Source: Cryobacterium suzukii
GTDB lineage: Bacteria; Actinomycetota; Actinomycetes; Actinomycetales; Microbacteriaceae
Direction: 5' to 3'
Length of the DNA stretch: 64,000 nucleotides
Assembly: GCF_004403185.1 (NCBI RefSeq)
Contig: NZ_SOHJ01000002.1
Span: forward strand, 186,001-250,000
A program made the translations under genes and the position numbers. How positions within the stretch are numbered: position 1 is the stretch's first letter; every line of letters starts with the position of its first letter. Below are positions 17,405 to 31,476 of the stretch, piece by piece. A model generated the notes under the pieces. It was given only the letters and a program-made list of their open reading frames with translations. It ran no database searches and had not been told where the DNA came from.

Positions 17405-19729
17405 CTAGCGGCGCAGACGCAACCATAAGCCGGCCAGCGGCGGCAGGGTCAGGGTAGCGGATGCCGGACGACCGGCCCACGGCTCGTTGTAGGCCTCCAC
17501 GGCGCCCTGGTTTCCCACGCCCGACCCACCGAAGTCGCCGGCATCCGTGTTGAGAATCTCCTCCCACTGCCCGGCGAACGGCAAGCCGACGCGGTAGTCG
17601 GTGTGCGGCTGCCCGGCGAAGTTGAAGAAGCAAGCGACCGGAACGCCGTGGTTGTCCCAGCGCAGAAACGACACGACATTCTGGGCCGCTGCGCCGCCGT
17701 CGAGGAGTTCGAAGCCGCCCGGGTCGTTATCGCGGCTCCACAGGCTCGCATTGTCGCGGTAGACCCGGTTGAGCTGGGCAACCAGGTTGAACAGGCCACG
17801 GTGCGCCGGCTGGTCGAGCATCCACCAGTCCAGTCCGCGCTCCTCGCTCCACTCCGAGCGCTGACCGAACTCGCTTCCCATGAACAAAAGTTGCTTTCCC
17901 GGGTGCGCCCACATGAAGGAGAGGTAGGCCCGCACGTTGGCGAGCTGCTGCCAGGAATCACCGGGCATCTTCGATACCAGGGCACCCTTGCCGTGCACGA
18001 CCTCGTCGTGGCTGATTGGCAGCAGAAAGTTCTCACTGAAGGCATAAATGAACGAGAACGTGATGTCGTTGTGGTGGTACGAACGGTACATCGGGTCGAC
18101 CTGCATATACTCCAGCGAGTCGTGCATCCAGCCCATGTTCCACTTGAAGCCGAAGCCGAGCCCGCCCCCGCTGGTCGGCGCCGTCACCCCGCCCCAGTTC
18201 GTGGATTCTTCGGCGATCATGATGGTGCCCGGATTGCGCTTGTACGCCGTTGCGGTGATCTCCTGCAGCAGGCTGATCGCCTCGAGGTTCTCGTTCCCGC
18301 CGTACTGGTTCGGCTCCCACTGGCCATCTTCGCGCGAATAGTCCAGGTAGAGCATCGAGGCGACCGCGTCGACACGCAGCGCGTCGATGTGGAATTCTTC
18401 GAGCCAGTACAGGGCGTTCGCGACCAGGAAGTTGCGCACCTGCATCTGACCGAAGTCGAAGATGTAGGTGCCCCAGTCCAGCTGCTCGCCGCGACGCGGG
18501 TCGGCGTGCTCGTAGAGCGCCTGGCCGTCGAAGCGAGCGAGGGCGAAGTCGTCTTTCGGAAAGTGGCCGGGAACCCAGTCCATGATCACGCCGATGCCGG
18601 CCTGGTGCAGCCGGTCAATGAGATAACGCAGGTCGTCGGGGGAGCCAAACCGGCTGGTCGGAGCGTAGTAGCCGCTCACCTGGTAACCCCAGGAACCGCC
18701 AAACGGGTGCTCCGCGAGCGGCATGAATTCCACGTGAGTGAAGTTGAGTTCGTGCAGGTACCCGACGAGCTCATCGGCCAGGTCTCGGTACCCGAGGCCA
18801 GGGCGCCAGGAACCGACGTGCATCTCGTAGACACTCATAGCCTGGTTGTGGGGATCGTTAGACTTGCGATTAGCGAGCCAGGCGGCATCCGACCACTCGT
18901 AGTGCGATTCGGTGACGATCGACGCGGTCTGCGGCGGCACCTCGGCGAGCCGGGCCATCGGGTCGGCTTTCTCAACCCAGTCGCCGGACTGCGCGAGCAG
19001 CTGGAACTTGTAGTTGGCGCCGAGTTCGAGGCCCGGAATGAACAGCTCCCAGACGCCGGTGCTGCCCATGTTGCGCATCGAATGGGTGACGCCGTTCCAG
19101 CCGTTGAAGTCGCCGATCACACGGGCGGCGCTGGCGTGCGGCGCCCACACCGCGAATGAGGTGCCGGTGGATGACTCCGTGACACCCTGGTGCCGGCGGT
19201 GGTGGGCCCCGAGCACGTCCCAGAGCCGTTCGTGGCGACCCTCACCGATCAGGTGCAGGTCCAGCTCGCCGAGCGTCGGGATGAACCGGTACGGGTCACC
19301 ACAGATCCAGGCCGGCGCGCTCTCATAGCGGGCCTCGATCGTGTAGTCGCTGAGTCCGACGATGCTCTCGCCCTGCCAGATACCGTGCGCGAGGTGGGTC
19401 AGCGCGACTCGCGATCCGTTGGCGAGAATGGCGAACACCTCGGTGGCGAGTGGACGTAGTGCCCGGATGATGACGACCGGGTCTGACCCACCGTCGTGGT
19501 TCGCGAGGTGCTGGCCAAGAACTTCGTGCGGGTTGTAATAGCGGCCGGCGGCGACGGCCTCGAGCACGTGGTCGGGCACCAGTTCGATCGGGGCCGCGTG
19601 CTTCTGGACTTTCCTGGTCCCGGATTTCGGGGACTGTGCCTTCTTGCCGTCGATGTTCTTTCCCTGACCCTTCGTGTTTGCTGTTTCTTGTTTCTTGCGT
19701 TTTTTGTCTTTGTCTTTGCCGCCGCTCAT
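17405..19729 (-). CDS. glgB: 1,4-alpha-glucan branching enzyme
   Basis: 774 residues, GH13 branching enzyme. The CBM48 module ([30 protein letters not shown]) precedes the barrel with [32 protein letters not shown], nucleophile Asp in [16 protein letters not shown], acid Glu in [12 protein letters not shown], and [11 protein letters not shown]. It transfers glucan segments to alpha-1,6 positions. The first ~40 residues are a Lys/Gln/Gly-rich low-complexity extension absent from the typical family. Its ATG overlaps the glgE stop (ATGA), so glgE-glgB is a coupled pair: GlgE elongates and GlgB branches. Confidence 0.97.
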   Translation of the reverse strand: MSGGKDKDKKRKKQETANTKGQGKNIDGKKAQSPKSGTRKVQKHAAPIELVPDHVLEAVAAGRYYNPHEVLGQHLANHDGGSDPVVIIRALRPLATEVFAILANGSRVALTHLAHGIWQGESIVGLSDYTIEARYESAPAWICGDPYRFIPTLGELDLHLIGEGRHERLWDVLGAHHRRHQGVTESSTGTSFAVWAPHASAARVIGDFNGWNGVTHSMRNMGSTGVWELFIPGLELGANYKFQLLAQSGDWVEKADPMARLAEVPPQTASIVTESHYEWSDAAWLANRKSNDPHNQAMSVYEMHVGSWRPGLGYRDLADELVGYLHELNFTHVEFMPLAEHPFGGSWGYQVSGYYAPTSRFGSPDDLRYLIDRLHQAGIGVIMDWVPGHFPKDDFALARFDGQALYEHADPRRGEQLDWGTYIFDFGQMQVRNFLVANALYWLEEFHIDALRVDAVASMLYLDYSREDGQWEPNQYGGNENLEAISLLQEITATAYKRNPGTIMIAEESTNWGGVTAPTSGGGLGFGFKWNMGWMHDSLEYMQVDPMYRSYHHNDITFSFIYAFSENFLLPISHDEVVHGKGALVSKMPGDSWQQLANVRAYLSFMWAHPGKQLLFMGSEFGQRSEWSEERGLDWWMLDQPAHRGLFNLVAQLNRVYRDNASLWSRDNDPGGFELLDGGAAAQNVVSFLRWDNHGVPVACFFNFAGQPHTDYRVGLPFAGQWEEILNTDAGDFGGSGVGNQGAVEAYNEPWAGRPASATLTLPPLAGLWLRLRR

Positions 19730-21831
19730 GGGCGGACCCGGGTTGGATCGTGTGGCGTGACGTGCAAAATATGCACCGGTTCGGTGAAAGCGTCGAGACG
19801 CACGAAGTTATCGGACGACCAGGTCCAGGTGGCGCCTGAGACGAGGTCGTGCACGTCGAAGTTGTCGCCGCGGGCAATGCCGAACCGGGTCACGTCGAGG
19901 TGTACCACCGTTTGGCGCACCGAGTGCGGGTCGACGTTGGCGACGACGATGAGGGCATCCGCCTGACCCGTACCGGTGAAGGCAGCGTCGAGAAATTTAC
20001 TGTAGACGAGGATCGAGTCATCGTCGCTCGAGTGGATGTCGAGGTTGCGCAGCTGGCCCAGGGCGGGATGCTCGGAGCGGATGCGGTTGAGCAGGGTGAG
20101 ATATGGCGCGAGAGACCTTCCGAGCTCCTCGGCCGTGTTCCAGTCGCGCGGCCGGTACTCGTACTTTTCGTTGTCGATGCTCTCCTCGGCACCGGGCCTC
20201 GCGACGTTCTCGAACAGGTCGAAACCGGCATATACCCCCCAGCTCGGCGCGGCTGTGGCGGCGAGCGCCGCCCGAATCTTGAACGCCGCCGGGCCGCCGA
20301 ATTGCAGATACTCGGTGAGAATATCGGGGGTGTTCACGAACAGGTTCGGGCGCAGAAAGTCGGGGGTGTCGGTGGCTAGACCGTCGAAAAATTCCTCGAG
20401 CTCGCTCTTCGTGTTGCGCCAGGTGAAGTAGGTGTACGACTGCTGAAAGCCGACCTTGCCGAGGGCCTGCATGAGCGCCGGACGGGTGAATGCCTCGGCC
20501 AGAAACACCACGTCGGGGTCAGTTGCATTGACCGCGGCGATGAGCCACTCCCAGAAGTCGAGCGGCTTGGTGTGCGGGTTGTCCACGCGAAAGATGCGCA
20601 CGCCGAGGCTGATCCAGTAGCGCAGCAGTCGCAGCGCCTCGGCCCGGATGCCGGCGGGATCATTATCGAAATTGATCGGGTAAATGTCCTGGTATTTTTT
20701 TGGTGGGTTTTCCGCGAAGGCAATTGTGCCGTCGGGCAGGCTCGTGAACCACTCCGGGTGCTCCGCTACCCAGGGATGATCGGGGGAGGCCTGCAAGGCG
20801 AAGTCGAGAGCGAGTTCTAGGCCAAGGGAGGCTGCCTTTTTCAGAAAATAGCTGAAATCGGCGACGGTGCCGAGGTCTGGGTGGATGGCGTCGTGCCCGC
20901 CGTCAGACGAGCCGATCGCCCAGGGCGACCCCGGGTCGCCGGGGACGACGGTGAGCGAATTGTTCGGGCCCTTGCGGAAGGCTTGCCCGATGGGGTGGAT
21001 CGGCGGCAGATAAAGCACGTCAAATCCCATGGCGGCCACGGCGGGCAGGCGTTTGGCTGCAGTGCGAAAGGTTCCGCTCTTCCAGCTGCCGTTGGCGCGG
21101 CGAACGGCGCCCTCAGAGCGCGGGAAGAACTCGTACCAGGCACCGACACCGGCTTTTGCTCGTTCGACGATGATCGTGCGTTCGGCCGAGAGCGAGGCCA
21201 GGCCAGCGAGGGGGCGGGCAGCGATGGCCTGCCGCAGCGCGGCATCCGCTACCGTGAGAAAACGCTCCGTAGCCGATTTGCCGGTGTCGGCGAGCGATTT
21301 GGCAGCGGCCTGGAATAAACGACGGGCAGCGACTGGGCGGCCCGTGTCGAGGCCGGCCTGTGCCAGGAGAACCCCGCCGATGGTGAACATGAGCTCGACG
21401 TCGATGCCCGCCGGTATCTTGATCGCCGCGTTGTGTTCCCAGGTCGCGAAGTCGTCGGCGTAGGCGCGCACCCGATATTGCCAGCGACCCGGAACGCCGA
21501 GCTGCGCCTCGACACCGTAGCGGTCGGTGCCGTCGGCCTGCAGCACCATCGGATGCCGCGTCGTGCTGCCGTCCGGCGCCGTGAGTTGCAGGTCGACACC
21601 GATGAGGTCGTGCCCCTCGCGAAAAGCGGTCGCGCCAAACGGTACGACTTCGCCGACGAAGGCGCGGACCGGCCAGCGATTGTCGCCCAGCTGAGGAGAC
21701 AGGTCAAGAACCGGGATACGACCAATGGCGGCGGCGAAACGGCTCCCCGCCCCGGCGTCTGCGGACACGGTCGTGCGAGCCTCGCTCGATACTGCCGGCG
21801 GGATCGTCTTTTTCGCTGCTGTCTTGGCCAC
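19726..21831 (-). CDS. glgE: Alpha-1,4-glucan:maltose-1-phosphate maltosyltransferase
   Basis: 701 residues from GTG 21831. GlgE extends alpha-1,4 glucan with maltose from maltose 1-phosphate. Marks: N-terminal immunoglobulin-like domain ([20 protein letters not shown]), [53 protein letters not shown], catalytic Asp in [19 protein letters not shown] and Glu in [15 protein letters not shown] is preferred because TACGGT (-10) lies 6 nt before it; longer starts would run into glgP on the other strand. Partners that supply maltose-1-phosphate (TreS/Pep2 or GlgM) are not in the window. Confidence 0.95.
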   Translation of the reverse strand: MAKTAAKKTIPPAVSSEARTTVSADAGAGSRFAAAIGRIPVLDLSPQLGDNRWPVRAFVGEVVPFGATAFREGHDLIGVDLQLTAPDGSTTRHPMVLQADGTDRYGVEAQLGVPGRWQYRVRAYADDFATWEHNAAIKIPAGIDVELMFTIGGVLLAQAGLDTGRPVAARRLFQAAAKSLADTGKSATERFLTVADAALRQAIAARPLAGLASLSAERTIIVERAKAGVGAWYEFFPRSEGAVRRANGSWKSGTFRTAAKRLPAVAAMGFDVLYLPPIHPIGQAFRKGPNNSLTVVPGDPGSPWAIGSSDGGHDAIHPDLGTVADFSYFLKKAASLGLELALDFALQASPDHPWVAEHPEWFTSLPDGTIAFAENPPKKYQDIYPINFDNDPAGIRAEALRLLRYWISLGVRIFRVDNPHTKPLDFWEWLIAAVNATDPDVVFLAEAFTRPALMQALGKVGFQQSYTYFTWRNTKSELEEFFDGLATDTPDFLRPNLFVNTPDILTEYLQFGGPAAFKIRAALAATAAPSWGVYAGFDLFENVARPGAEESIDNEKYEYRPRDWNTAEELGRSLAPYLTLLNRIRSEHPALGQLRNLDIHSSDDDSILVYSKFLDAAFTGTGQADALIVVANVDPHSVRQTVVHLDVTRFGIARGDNFDVHDLVSGATWTWSSDNFVRLDAFTEPVHILHVTPHDPTRVRP

Positions 21832-21837
21832 ACCATG

Positions 21838-21843
21838 ACCGTA
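21838..21843 (-). promoter_or_regulatory. -10 hexamer TACGGT, leaderless start of glgE
   Basis: TACGGT on the minus strand, 6 nt before the GTG at 21831. It supports that start codon. Confidence 0.45.
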
Positions 21844-21930
21844 GCGTGAACCGCGGCCATGGCGCTCCCCTTCGGTTGGGCTTGCCCGCGTGCGTTGATC
21901 GAGGGTTACAGATTGGACACCCAGCACCCC

Positions 21931-21936
21931 TAAGGT
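21931..21936 (+). promoter_or_regulatory. -10 hexamer TAAGGT, leaderless start of glgP
   Basis: TAAGGT ends 7 nt before the GTG at 21944. With the glgE signal it makes a compact divergent promoter region of 112 bp. Confidence 0.45.
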
Positions 21937-21943
21937 TGACCTC

Positions 21944-24511
21944 GTGAAGGCCATCCGCAAATTTACCGTCCGAGCCGTTCTCCCCGAGCCCCTCGCGGCT
22001 CTCGAGGAGCTTGCCGGCAATCTCCGCTGGTCGTGGCATGAACCCACCCGGCAGCTGTTCGAGCGCATCGCCCCTGAGCTCTGGCGCGAGATCGGTGCCG
22101 ACCCGGTCGCCCTGCTCGGCGCCGTCGACCCGCGTCGCCTCGACGAGCTGGCGCAGGACCACGACTACGTGGCCCAGGTTGACTCCACCAGAGACGGCCT
22201 GCGCGACTATCTCGAACAGCCACGCTGGTACCAGGAGCTCGAGGGCGAAAAGCCCGCTGCGATAGCGTATTTCTCACCGGAGTTCGGCATCGCTGCCGCC
22301 CTGCCGCAGTATTCAGGGGGCCTGGGCATTCTGGCCGGTGACCACCTTAAGAGCGCGTCCGACCTTGGCCTGCCACTGGTGGGCGTGGGGCTGTTCTATC
22401 GCGCCGGTTACTTCAGCCAGGCCATCTCGCCTGACGGCTGGCAGATGGAGAGCTACCCGCTGCTCGACCCTGACGGGCTGCCGCTCGCCGTGCTGCGTCG
22501 AGCCGACGGTTCGGCCGTGCAGGTTTCCCTCGCTCTGCCCGACGACCGCACGCTGCATGCCCGCGTCTGGCAGGCCAAGGTCGGTCGGGTTCGACTGCTG
22601 CTGCTCGACGCCGACATTCCCGAGAACGCTGACGACCTGCGGCTGGTCACCGACCGCCTGTACGGCGGCGGCGGCGAACACCGATTGCTTCAGGAACTTC
22701 TGCTGGGTATCGGCGGTGCCCGCGCCGTGAAGTTGTGGAGCTCGCTGCACGGACTGCCAGAGCCGGAAGTGTTCCACACCAATGAGGGCCACGCCGGGTT
22801 CCTCGGCCTCGAGCGTATCTCCAGCCTGATCGGCGAGGGACTGAGCTTTCAGGAAGCCCTGCAGGTTGCCCGCGCCGGAACCGTCTTCACCACCCACACC
22901 CCGGTCGCCGCTGGCATCGACCGCTTCGAGCGTTCCCTCGTGCGGCGCTACTTCGGCACCGATCTGCTGCCCGGTGTCGACGTGGAAGACCTGCTCGCGC
23001 TGGGAGCAGAGAGCTACTCCGGCGGCTCCTCCGAGGTGTTCAATATGGCCATTATGGGATTACGCCTCGGCCAGCACGCCAACGGCGTATCGACCCTGCA
23101 CGGCGAGGTCAGTCGAAGAATGTTCAACGGGCTCTGGCCTGGTTTTGATTCAGCGGATGTGCCGATCACGTCGATCACTAACGGTGTCCACGCGCAGAGC
23201 TGGACCGACCCGGCCCTGAAGAGCCTCGCCAACACGAAGCTCGGCACGAGCGACACCTCGACGGCAAACTGGGCCTCCCCTGATGTGTCCGACCAGGACC
23301 TGTGGTCGGTGCGGGGGCAGATGCGCCTGCAATTCGTCGAGGATGCCCGCCGCCGTCTGCTCAATGCCTGGCGCGACCAGAATCCGGGCGGGATCCCTCC
23401 GGCCTGGATTAGCCGAGTGTTCGACCCGAGCGTGCTGACCATCGGATTCGCCCGCCGAGTCCCCACTTACAAGCGCCTGACCCTGATGCTGCATGACCCT
23501 GAACGGCTGCGCGCCCTCCTGCTGCACCCGGAGCATCCGATTCAGATCGTCATCGCCGGCAAGTCACACCCCGCCGATGAAGAGGGCAAACGACTGATCC
23601 AGAAGATCGTGCAGTTCGCGGCGGATCCTGCCCTGCGCACGCGCATCGCTTTTCTCCCCGACTACAACATTGCCATGGCCCAGCTGATGTATCCGGGAAC
23701 GGATGTCTGGCTCAATAATCCACTACGCCCGCTGGAGGCCTGTGGCACGAGCGGCATGAAGGCGGCACTGAACGGCGCCCTCAACCTGTCGATCCTCGAC
23801 GGCTGGTGGCCTGAATATTACGACGGCAAGAACGGCTGGGCAATTCCGTCGGCCGATTCGGCCGGCGACTCCGCCGAACGCGACCGGCTCGAAGCTGAAG
23901 CGCTGTACGACCTCATCGAACACCAGGTCGCGCCGACGTTCTATGAACGCAACGGTGACGATGTACCCGCACGGTGGGTATCAAATATCCGGCACACTCT
24001 CAGTACCCTGTCGCCCGCACTGTCCGCTGACCGCATGGTCAGCGAGTATGTGCAGCGTCTGTATCGCCCGGCCGGGCACTACCAGGCGCTCATGTCGGCG
24101 AACAACTACCGCGCGGCCCGCGAACTGGCGGCGTGGAAGGGACGGATCGTTGCGGCCTGGCCGCAGGTTGCGGTGACCCACGTCGAATCGGGCGGCGTTT
24201 CGTCGGTGCCCGAAGTGGGTGATGACCTGCACCTGCGCGCGCACGTGCAGCTCGGTGGACTCGTTGCTGACGACGTGACCGTCGAGGTTGTCTATGGTAA
24301 AAGCCTCGGCACCGACGAACTGCGCGATGTGGCGACTCAGGCGCTCGAACCGGCACTCGTGAAAGGTGCACCGGCCGGGGGAGCCACCCTGTTCACGGGA
24401 ACGGTCGAACTCGACCGGGCCGGAGCCTTCGGTTACACCGTGCGCGTCGTTCCCAAGAATGACCTGCTGATCAGCCCGGCCGAAATGGGGTTGGTCGCCG
24501 TCGCAAGTTAG
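21944..24511 (+). CDS. glgP: Alpha-glucan phosphorylase
   Basis: 855 residues, the GT35 alpha-glucan phosphorylase of the bacterial/archaeal subgroup with an N-terminal DUF3417 domain (LEELAGNLRWSWHEPTRQLF). Further marks: AYFSPEFGIAAALPQYSGGL, NEGHAGFLGLERI, FTTHTPVAAGIDRF, and the PLP-lysine segment EACGTSGMKAALNGALNLSI. It releases glucose 1-phosphate from linear glucan ends. The GTG at 21944 is the only start that fits homology, MKAIRKFTVRAVLPEPL. Divergent from glgE-glgB: synthesis and breakdown genes share one control region. Confidence 0.96.
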   Translation: MKAIRKFTVRAVLPEPLAALEELAGNLRWSWHEPTRQLFERIAPELWREIGADPVALLGAVDPRRLDELAQDHDYVAQVDSTRDGLRDYLEQPRWYQELEGEKPAAIAYFSPEFGIAAALPQYSGGLGILAGDHLKSASDLGLPLVGVGLFYRAGYFSQAISPDGWQMESYPLLDPDGLPLAVLRRADGSAVQVSLALPDDRTLHARVWQAKVGRVRLLLLDADIPENADDLRLVTDRLYGGGGEHRLLQELLLGIGGARAVKLWSSLHGLPEPEVFHTNEGHAGFLGLERISSLIGEGLSFQEALQVARAGTVFTTHTPVAAGIDRFERSLVRRYFGTDLLPGVDVEDLLALGAESYSGGSSEVFNMAIMGLRLGQHANGVSTLHGEVSRRMFNGLWPGFDSADVPITSITNGVHAQSWTDPALKSLANTKLGTSDTSTANWASPDVSDQDLWSVRGQMRLQFVEDARRRLLNAWRDQNPGGIPPAWISRVFDPSVLTIGFARRVPTYKRLTLMLHDPERLRALLLHPEHPIQIVIAGKSHPADEEGKRLIQKIVQFAADPALRTRIAFLPDYNIAMAQLMYPGTDVWLNNPLRPLEACGTSGMKAALNGALNLSILDGWWPEYYDGKNGWAIPSADSAGDSAERDRLEAEALYDLIEHQVAPTFYERNGDDVPARWVSNIRHTLSTLSPALSADRMVSEYVQRLYRPAGHYQALMSANNYRAARELAAWKGRIVAAWPQVAVTHVESGGVSSVPEVGDDLHLRAHVQLGGLVADDVTVEVVYGKSLGTDELRDVATQALEPALVKGAPAGGATLFTGTVELDRAGAFGYTVRVVPKNDLLISPAEMGLVAVAS

Positions 24512-24514
24512 CTT

Positions 24515-24546
24515 GTTCGGGGCCTTCGAATCCGAAGACCCCGAAC
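24515..24546. terminator. Bidirectional hairpin between glgP and glgX
   Basis: GTTCGGGG(c)CTTCG-aatc-CGAAG(a)CCCCGAAC, 13 base pairs interrupted by one mismatch, just after the glgP stop and 4 bp short of the glgX stop. No T-run on either side, but its place between convergent genes fits termination. Confidence 0.75.
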
Positions 24547-24550
24547 TGGC

Positions 24551-26629
24551 TTAGGCAAGCGGCGTGCGGCGCGGCACGAACGCGCCGTGAGCGCGCATGA
24601 GCTGCATCGAGGCACCCGGAACAAACAGGGAAGTTCCCGGTCTGTGTTCGATGACCGAGTCGCGCAGGTCGTCGTGACTGGAATCCCAGAGCAGCGTATA
24701 CGCATCCACTCCCTCATGCCTTGGCAGTATGACGGTCTCGTCCTGCTCCCGCGCGTTGATCACGAGCAGGATGCGGTTGAACGCTTCATGCTCGGGGGTC
24801 GACGCCGCCATGTACTGCAGAGTGCGCTCGGTCGGTGAGTTCCAGGCGTCGCCGGTGAGCGCCTCACCGGCGACGTTGTACCAGTCCAGCTGGCTGGCGC
24901 TCGGCGTGGTCTCGCCGAACCGCCCGAAGTGCACCGGACGCAACGCCGGGTTCTCGCGGCGCAGTTGAAGCAGGCGGCGAGTGACCCGGTGCAGGTCCTG
25001 CTGCCAGTCGTCGAAATCCCAGTTCAGCCAGGTCAGCTCGCTGTCCTGGCAGTAGGCGTTGTTGTTGCCCCGCTGGCTGCGCCCGAACTCGTCGCCGGCG
25101 GTGAGCATGGGAATGCCGGCCGACAGTAGCAGAGTGCCGAGTAGGTTGCGCATGGCCTTACGGCGGGTGGCCAGTATGGCCACGTCGCGAGTCGGCCCCT
25201 CCACCCCGTGGTTGTACGAGCTGTTGTTGTCGGTGCCGTCACGGTTCGACTCGCCGTTGCCGAGGTTGTGCTTCACGTCGTACGCGGTCAGGTCGGCGAG
25301 GGTGAACCCGTCGTGCGCGGTGATGAAGTTGAGTGAGGCGAGCGGGCCGCGCTTCTCGGAGAAAGTGTTCGAGGAACCGGCGACCCGGGTCGCGAACCGT
25401 CCGATCCCGCTGCCGGCCGAGCCGCTTTGGCGCAGGCTCTTCATATCGGAGAGCCAGAAGTCCCGCATGCGATCGCGGTAGCGGTCGTTCCACTCGGTCC
25501 AGCCGGGCGGAAAATTGCCGGTCTGCCAGCCGCCCTGGCCGACATCCCATGGTTCTGCGATGAGCTTTACGCCGGCCAGCTCCGGGTCGTCGCGAATCTC
25601 AGTGACCAACGGATGCTCCGGGTCGTAGACGACACCAGCGTCGCGACCGAGCGTCGCGGCCAGATCGAAACGGAAGCCATCGATCTGCACGTCGTTGGCC
25701 CAGTAGCGCAGAGAATCGAGCACGAGCCGTTTGGGCACGTCGTGGCCGAAGTTGACCGTGTTGCCGCACCCGGTCACGTCGATGTAGGCGCCGGACTCGT
25801 CCTGCCGGTAGTAGGCCGCGTTGTCGATGCCGCGCAGACTCGTGACCGGGCCGTTGCGACCCTCCTCGGCGGTGTGGTTGTAGACCACGTCGAGGATGAC
25901 CTCGAGCCCCGCCTCGTGCAGCAGCTTGACCATTCCCTTAAACTCGCGAAGCACCGCTGCCGGCCCGGCGGAATGGGCCGCCTGGGTGGCGTAGTCCGCG
26001 TGTGGCGCAAAGAAGTTGAGGGTGTTGTAGCCCCAGTAGTTGATCAGACCCTGCTTAATCAGGCGCTGCTCCGACACGAACGCCTGCACCGGCAACAGTT
26101 CAACCGCGGTCACGCCGAGGTCCTTTAGGTAGCCGATGGTGGATTCATGGGCGAGGCCGGCGTAGGTACCGCGCAACGCGGCCGGAACCAGCGGATTGAG
26201 CCGGCTGAGACCGCGCACGTGCGCCTCGTAGACCACGGTGTGGTCGAGGGCTGTGGCTGGCTTCTCGGTGCCGTTCCAGTCAAAATAGTCGTCGACCACC
26301 GTGGACTGCCACAGCCCGGCACCCACCCGAACCAGACCGCGGGAATACGGTTCGATCAGGGTTTTTTCCGGGTGAAACGAATTCTGCGGGCTGGCCGGAC
26401 CAGACACCCGGATGCCGTAACGACGCCCGGGCGAGAGGGTGCGCGACCTGCCGGACCACACGCCGTGCACGTCCTGTGCCATCGGCACGCTCTTGATGAT
26501 CCAATTCGGATCGGTGTCGTCGAACAGGCACAGCTCCATGGCATCGGCGTGTTCGGCCCAGACACGGAGTTCACCGCCCGCGCTGGTCAATCGCACACCG
26601 AGGTTGCGCAGGGGGTCGGTGGAACTCAT
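24551..26629 (-). CDS. glgX: Glycogen debranching enzyme GlgX
   Basis: 692 residues, GH13 isoamylase type. CBM48 N-terminal module (LRVWAEHADAMELCLFDD), then VYEAHVRGLSRLNP, DVVYNHTAEEGRNGP, nucleophile Asp in QIDGFRFDLAATLGRD, Glu in KLIAEPWDVGQGGWQTGNFP and ITAHDGFTLADLTAYDVKHN. It cleaves alpha-1,6 branches left after GlgP action. ATG at 26629 has TACTCT 7 nt upstream. It is convergent with glgP and divergent from the cysteine desulfurase. Confidence 0.95.
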   Translation of the reverse strand: MSSTDPLRNLGVRLTSAGGELRVWAEHADAMELCLFDDTDPNWIIKSVPMAQDVHGVWSGRSRTLSPGRRYGIRVSGPASPQNSFHPEKTLIEPYSRGLVRVGAGLWQSTVVDDYFDWNGTEKPATALDHTVVYEAHVRGLSRLNPLVPAALRGTYAGLAHESTIGYLKDLGVTAVELLPVQAFVSEQRLIKQGLINYWGYNTLNFFAPHADYATQAAHSAGPAAVLREFKGMVKLLHEAGLEVILDVVYNHTAEEGRNGPVTSLRGIDNAAYYRQDESGAYIDVTGCGNTVNFGHDVPKRLVLDSLRYWANDVQIDGFRFDLAATLGRDAGVVYDPEHPLVTEIRDDPELAGVKLIAEPWDVGQGGWQTGNFPPGWTEWNDRYRDRMRDFWLSDMKSLRQSGSAGSGIGRFATRVAGSSNTFSEKRGPLASLNFITAHDGFTLADLTAYDVKHNLGNGESNRDGTDNNSSYNHGVEGPTRDVAILATRRKAMRNLLGTLLLSAGIPMLTAGDEFGRSQRGNNNAYCQDSELTWLNWDFDDWQQDLHRVTRRLLQLRRENPALRPVHFGRFGETTPSASQLDWYNVAGEALTGDAWNSPTERTLQYMAASTPEHEAFNRILLVINAREQDETVILPRHEGVDAYTLLWDSSHDDLRDSVIEHRPGTSLFVPGASMQLMRAHGAFVPRRTPLA

Positions 26630-26636
26630 GGATTCA

Positions 26637-26642
26637 AGAGTA
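26637..26642 (-). promoter_or_regulatory. -10 hexamer TACTCT, leaderless start of glgX
   Basis: Minus-strand TACTCT, 7 nt before the ATG at 26629. Confidence 0.4.
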
Positions 26643-26687
26643 ATCAGTGCGGGGGGAGTGCGACGACCACCGGCATCCGCTCGACTG

Positions 26688-26693
26688 TAAAAT
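26688..26693 (+). promoter_or_regulatory. -10 hexamer TAAAAT, leaderless start of the cysteine desulfurase
   Basis: TAAAAT ends 6 nt before the ATG at 26700, in the 70-bp divergent gap with glgX. Confidence 0.5.
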
Positions 26694-26699
26694 AGTGGA

Positions 26700-27911
26700 A
26701 TGGTTGTCTATCTGGATCACGCGGCGACCACGCCCATGCTTCCCGCCGCTATTGCCGCCTACGCCGAAGCGATGAGCGTCGTCGGTAACCCCGCCTCGGT
26801 GCACAGCCAGGGCCAGAATGCGAAGCGGATGCTCGAAGAGTCACGTGAAATCGTGGCCACGAGTCTTGCCTGCGATCCGATCGAGGTGGTCTTCACCGGC
26901 AGCGGCACCGAGGCGATCAACCTCGGCATCAAGGGCCTGTACTGGGCCCGAGCCCCGCGCCGGCGCATCTTGGTGCCTGGCGGCGAGCACCACGCGACCC
27001 TCGATACGGTGGAGTGGCTCGCGCAGCACGACGAGGCCATCGTCGAGTGGATTCCGCTCGACCATGAGGGACGCATTGACCTCGACGCGCTGGCGGATGC
27101 CATTGCGCGCGACCCCCTGAACGTTGCCCTGGTGAGTGTGATCATGGCTAATAATGAGGTCGGCACCATCGAACCCGTTGCCGAAGTGGCAGCGCTCGCC
27201 GCGGCCAACGGCATTCCGGTGCACGTCGACGCTGTCGCAGCCTACGGCTACATTCCGATCGACTTTCGCACGCTCGCCGCCGCCGGTGTGTCGGCGCTGA
27301 GCGTATCGGCGCACAAGGTCGGCGGCCCGGTCGGCATCGGCGCGCTCGTGCTTGGCCGGGCGACGACCGTCGAGCCCCTCATCCACGGCGGCGGGCAGCA
27401 GCGTAAGGTGCGAAGCGGTACCCAGGATGTCGCGGCGGCGGTCTCGTTCGCGGTGGCGGCATCCGCCCTGACCGTTGAACAGCGGGCGGCCGCGTTGTCT
27501 CCGGCTGCGGGCGGCGTCGAAGCCGCGCGTCTGGCCGCGCTGCGCGACCGGGTGATTGCCGGTGTGGCGGGGGTCGCTCCCGGCGCTGTACTCAACGGCG
27601 ACCCGACCAACCGGCTGCCCGGAAACGCGCACTTCAGCTTTCCCGGCTGCGAGGGCGACTCGCTGTTGTTTCTGCTCGACGCCGCCGGGGTGTCCGTGTC
27701 GACCGGGTCAGCCTGTCAAGCCGGCGTGCCGGAACCCTCGCACGTACTCCGGGCCATGGGACGCAGCGAGAGTGAATCCCGCGGCGCCCTGCGCATCACC
27801 CTCGGCCACTCGTCGACCGACGCCGACGTCGACGCACTGCTCGCGGCGCTGCCGGCCGCGCACGCCCAGGCGCTCGCCGCAGGCATGGCCGATCGGGTGC
27901 CAGGGCGCTGA
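26700..27911 (+). CDS. Cysteine desulfurase (IscS/NifS-like)
   Basis: 403 residues, class V aminotransferase fold. YLDHAATTPMLP at the N-terminus, TGSGTEAINLGIKG, the PLP lysine in SAHKVGGPVGIGALVL, and the mobile-loop cysteine in STGSACQAGVPEPSHVLRAM. The enzyme takes sulfur from cysteine to a persulfide. With mnmA 37 bp downstream it likely supplies sulfur for tRNA 2-thiouridine, and possibly Fe-S clusters. A ~15-residue Ala-rich insertion follows the PLP region (around 27480-27530). Confidence 0.95.
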   Translation: MVVYLDHAATTPMLPAAIAAYAEAMSVVGNPASVHSQGQNAKRMLEESREIVATSLACDPIEVVFTGSGTEAINLGIKGLYWARAPRRRILVPGGEHHATLDTVEWLAQHDEAIVEWIPLDHEGRIDLDALADAIARDPLNVALVSVIMANNEVGTIEPVAEVAALAAANGIPVHVDAVAAYGYIPIDFRTLAAAGVSALSVSAHKVGGPVGIGALVLGRATTVEPLIHGGGQQRKVRSGTQDVAAAVSFAVAASALTVEQRAAALSPAAGGVEAARLAALRDRVIAGVAGVAPGAVLNGDPTNRLPGNAHFSFPGCEGDSLLFLLDAAGVSVSTGSACQAGVPEPSHVLRAMGRSESESRGALRITLGHSSTDADVDALLAALPAAHAQALAAGMADRVPGR

Positions 27912-27913
27912 CG

Positions 27914-27942
27914 TTGGCTCAAACGGGCACTCCGCGTACACT
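27914..27942 (+). promoter_or_regulatory. mnmA promoter
   Basis: TTGGCT (27914-27919), 17-bp spacer, TACACT (27937-27942), then 6 nt to the GTG at 27949. Best-formed sigma-70-type promoter I found in the window; predicts a leaderless mnmA mRNA separate from the desulfurase transcript. Confidence 0.65.
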
Positions 27943-27948
27943 CGTTGA

Positions 27949-31387
<3,439 letters not shown>

Positions 31388-31476
31388 CCTACTCACTGAC
31401 CGACTGGTCTCGCCCTTGCCAGTTTCGACTGCCGCGAGCATGCTGGAAATGCCGGAAAGCACAGAGAGGTGAAGAC

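Noticed and set aside
17603-19159. 518-codon frame antisense to glgB
   Set aside because: Shadow of a well-supported GH13 gene; no ribosome binding site and no homology pattern.
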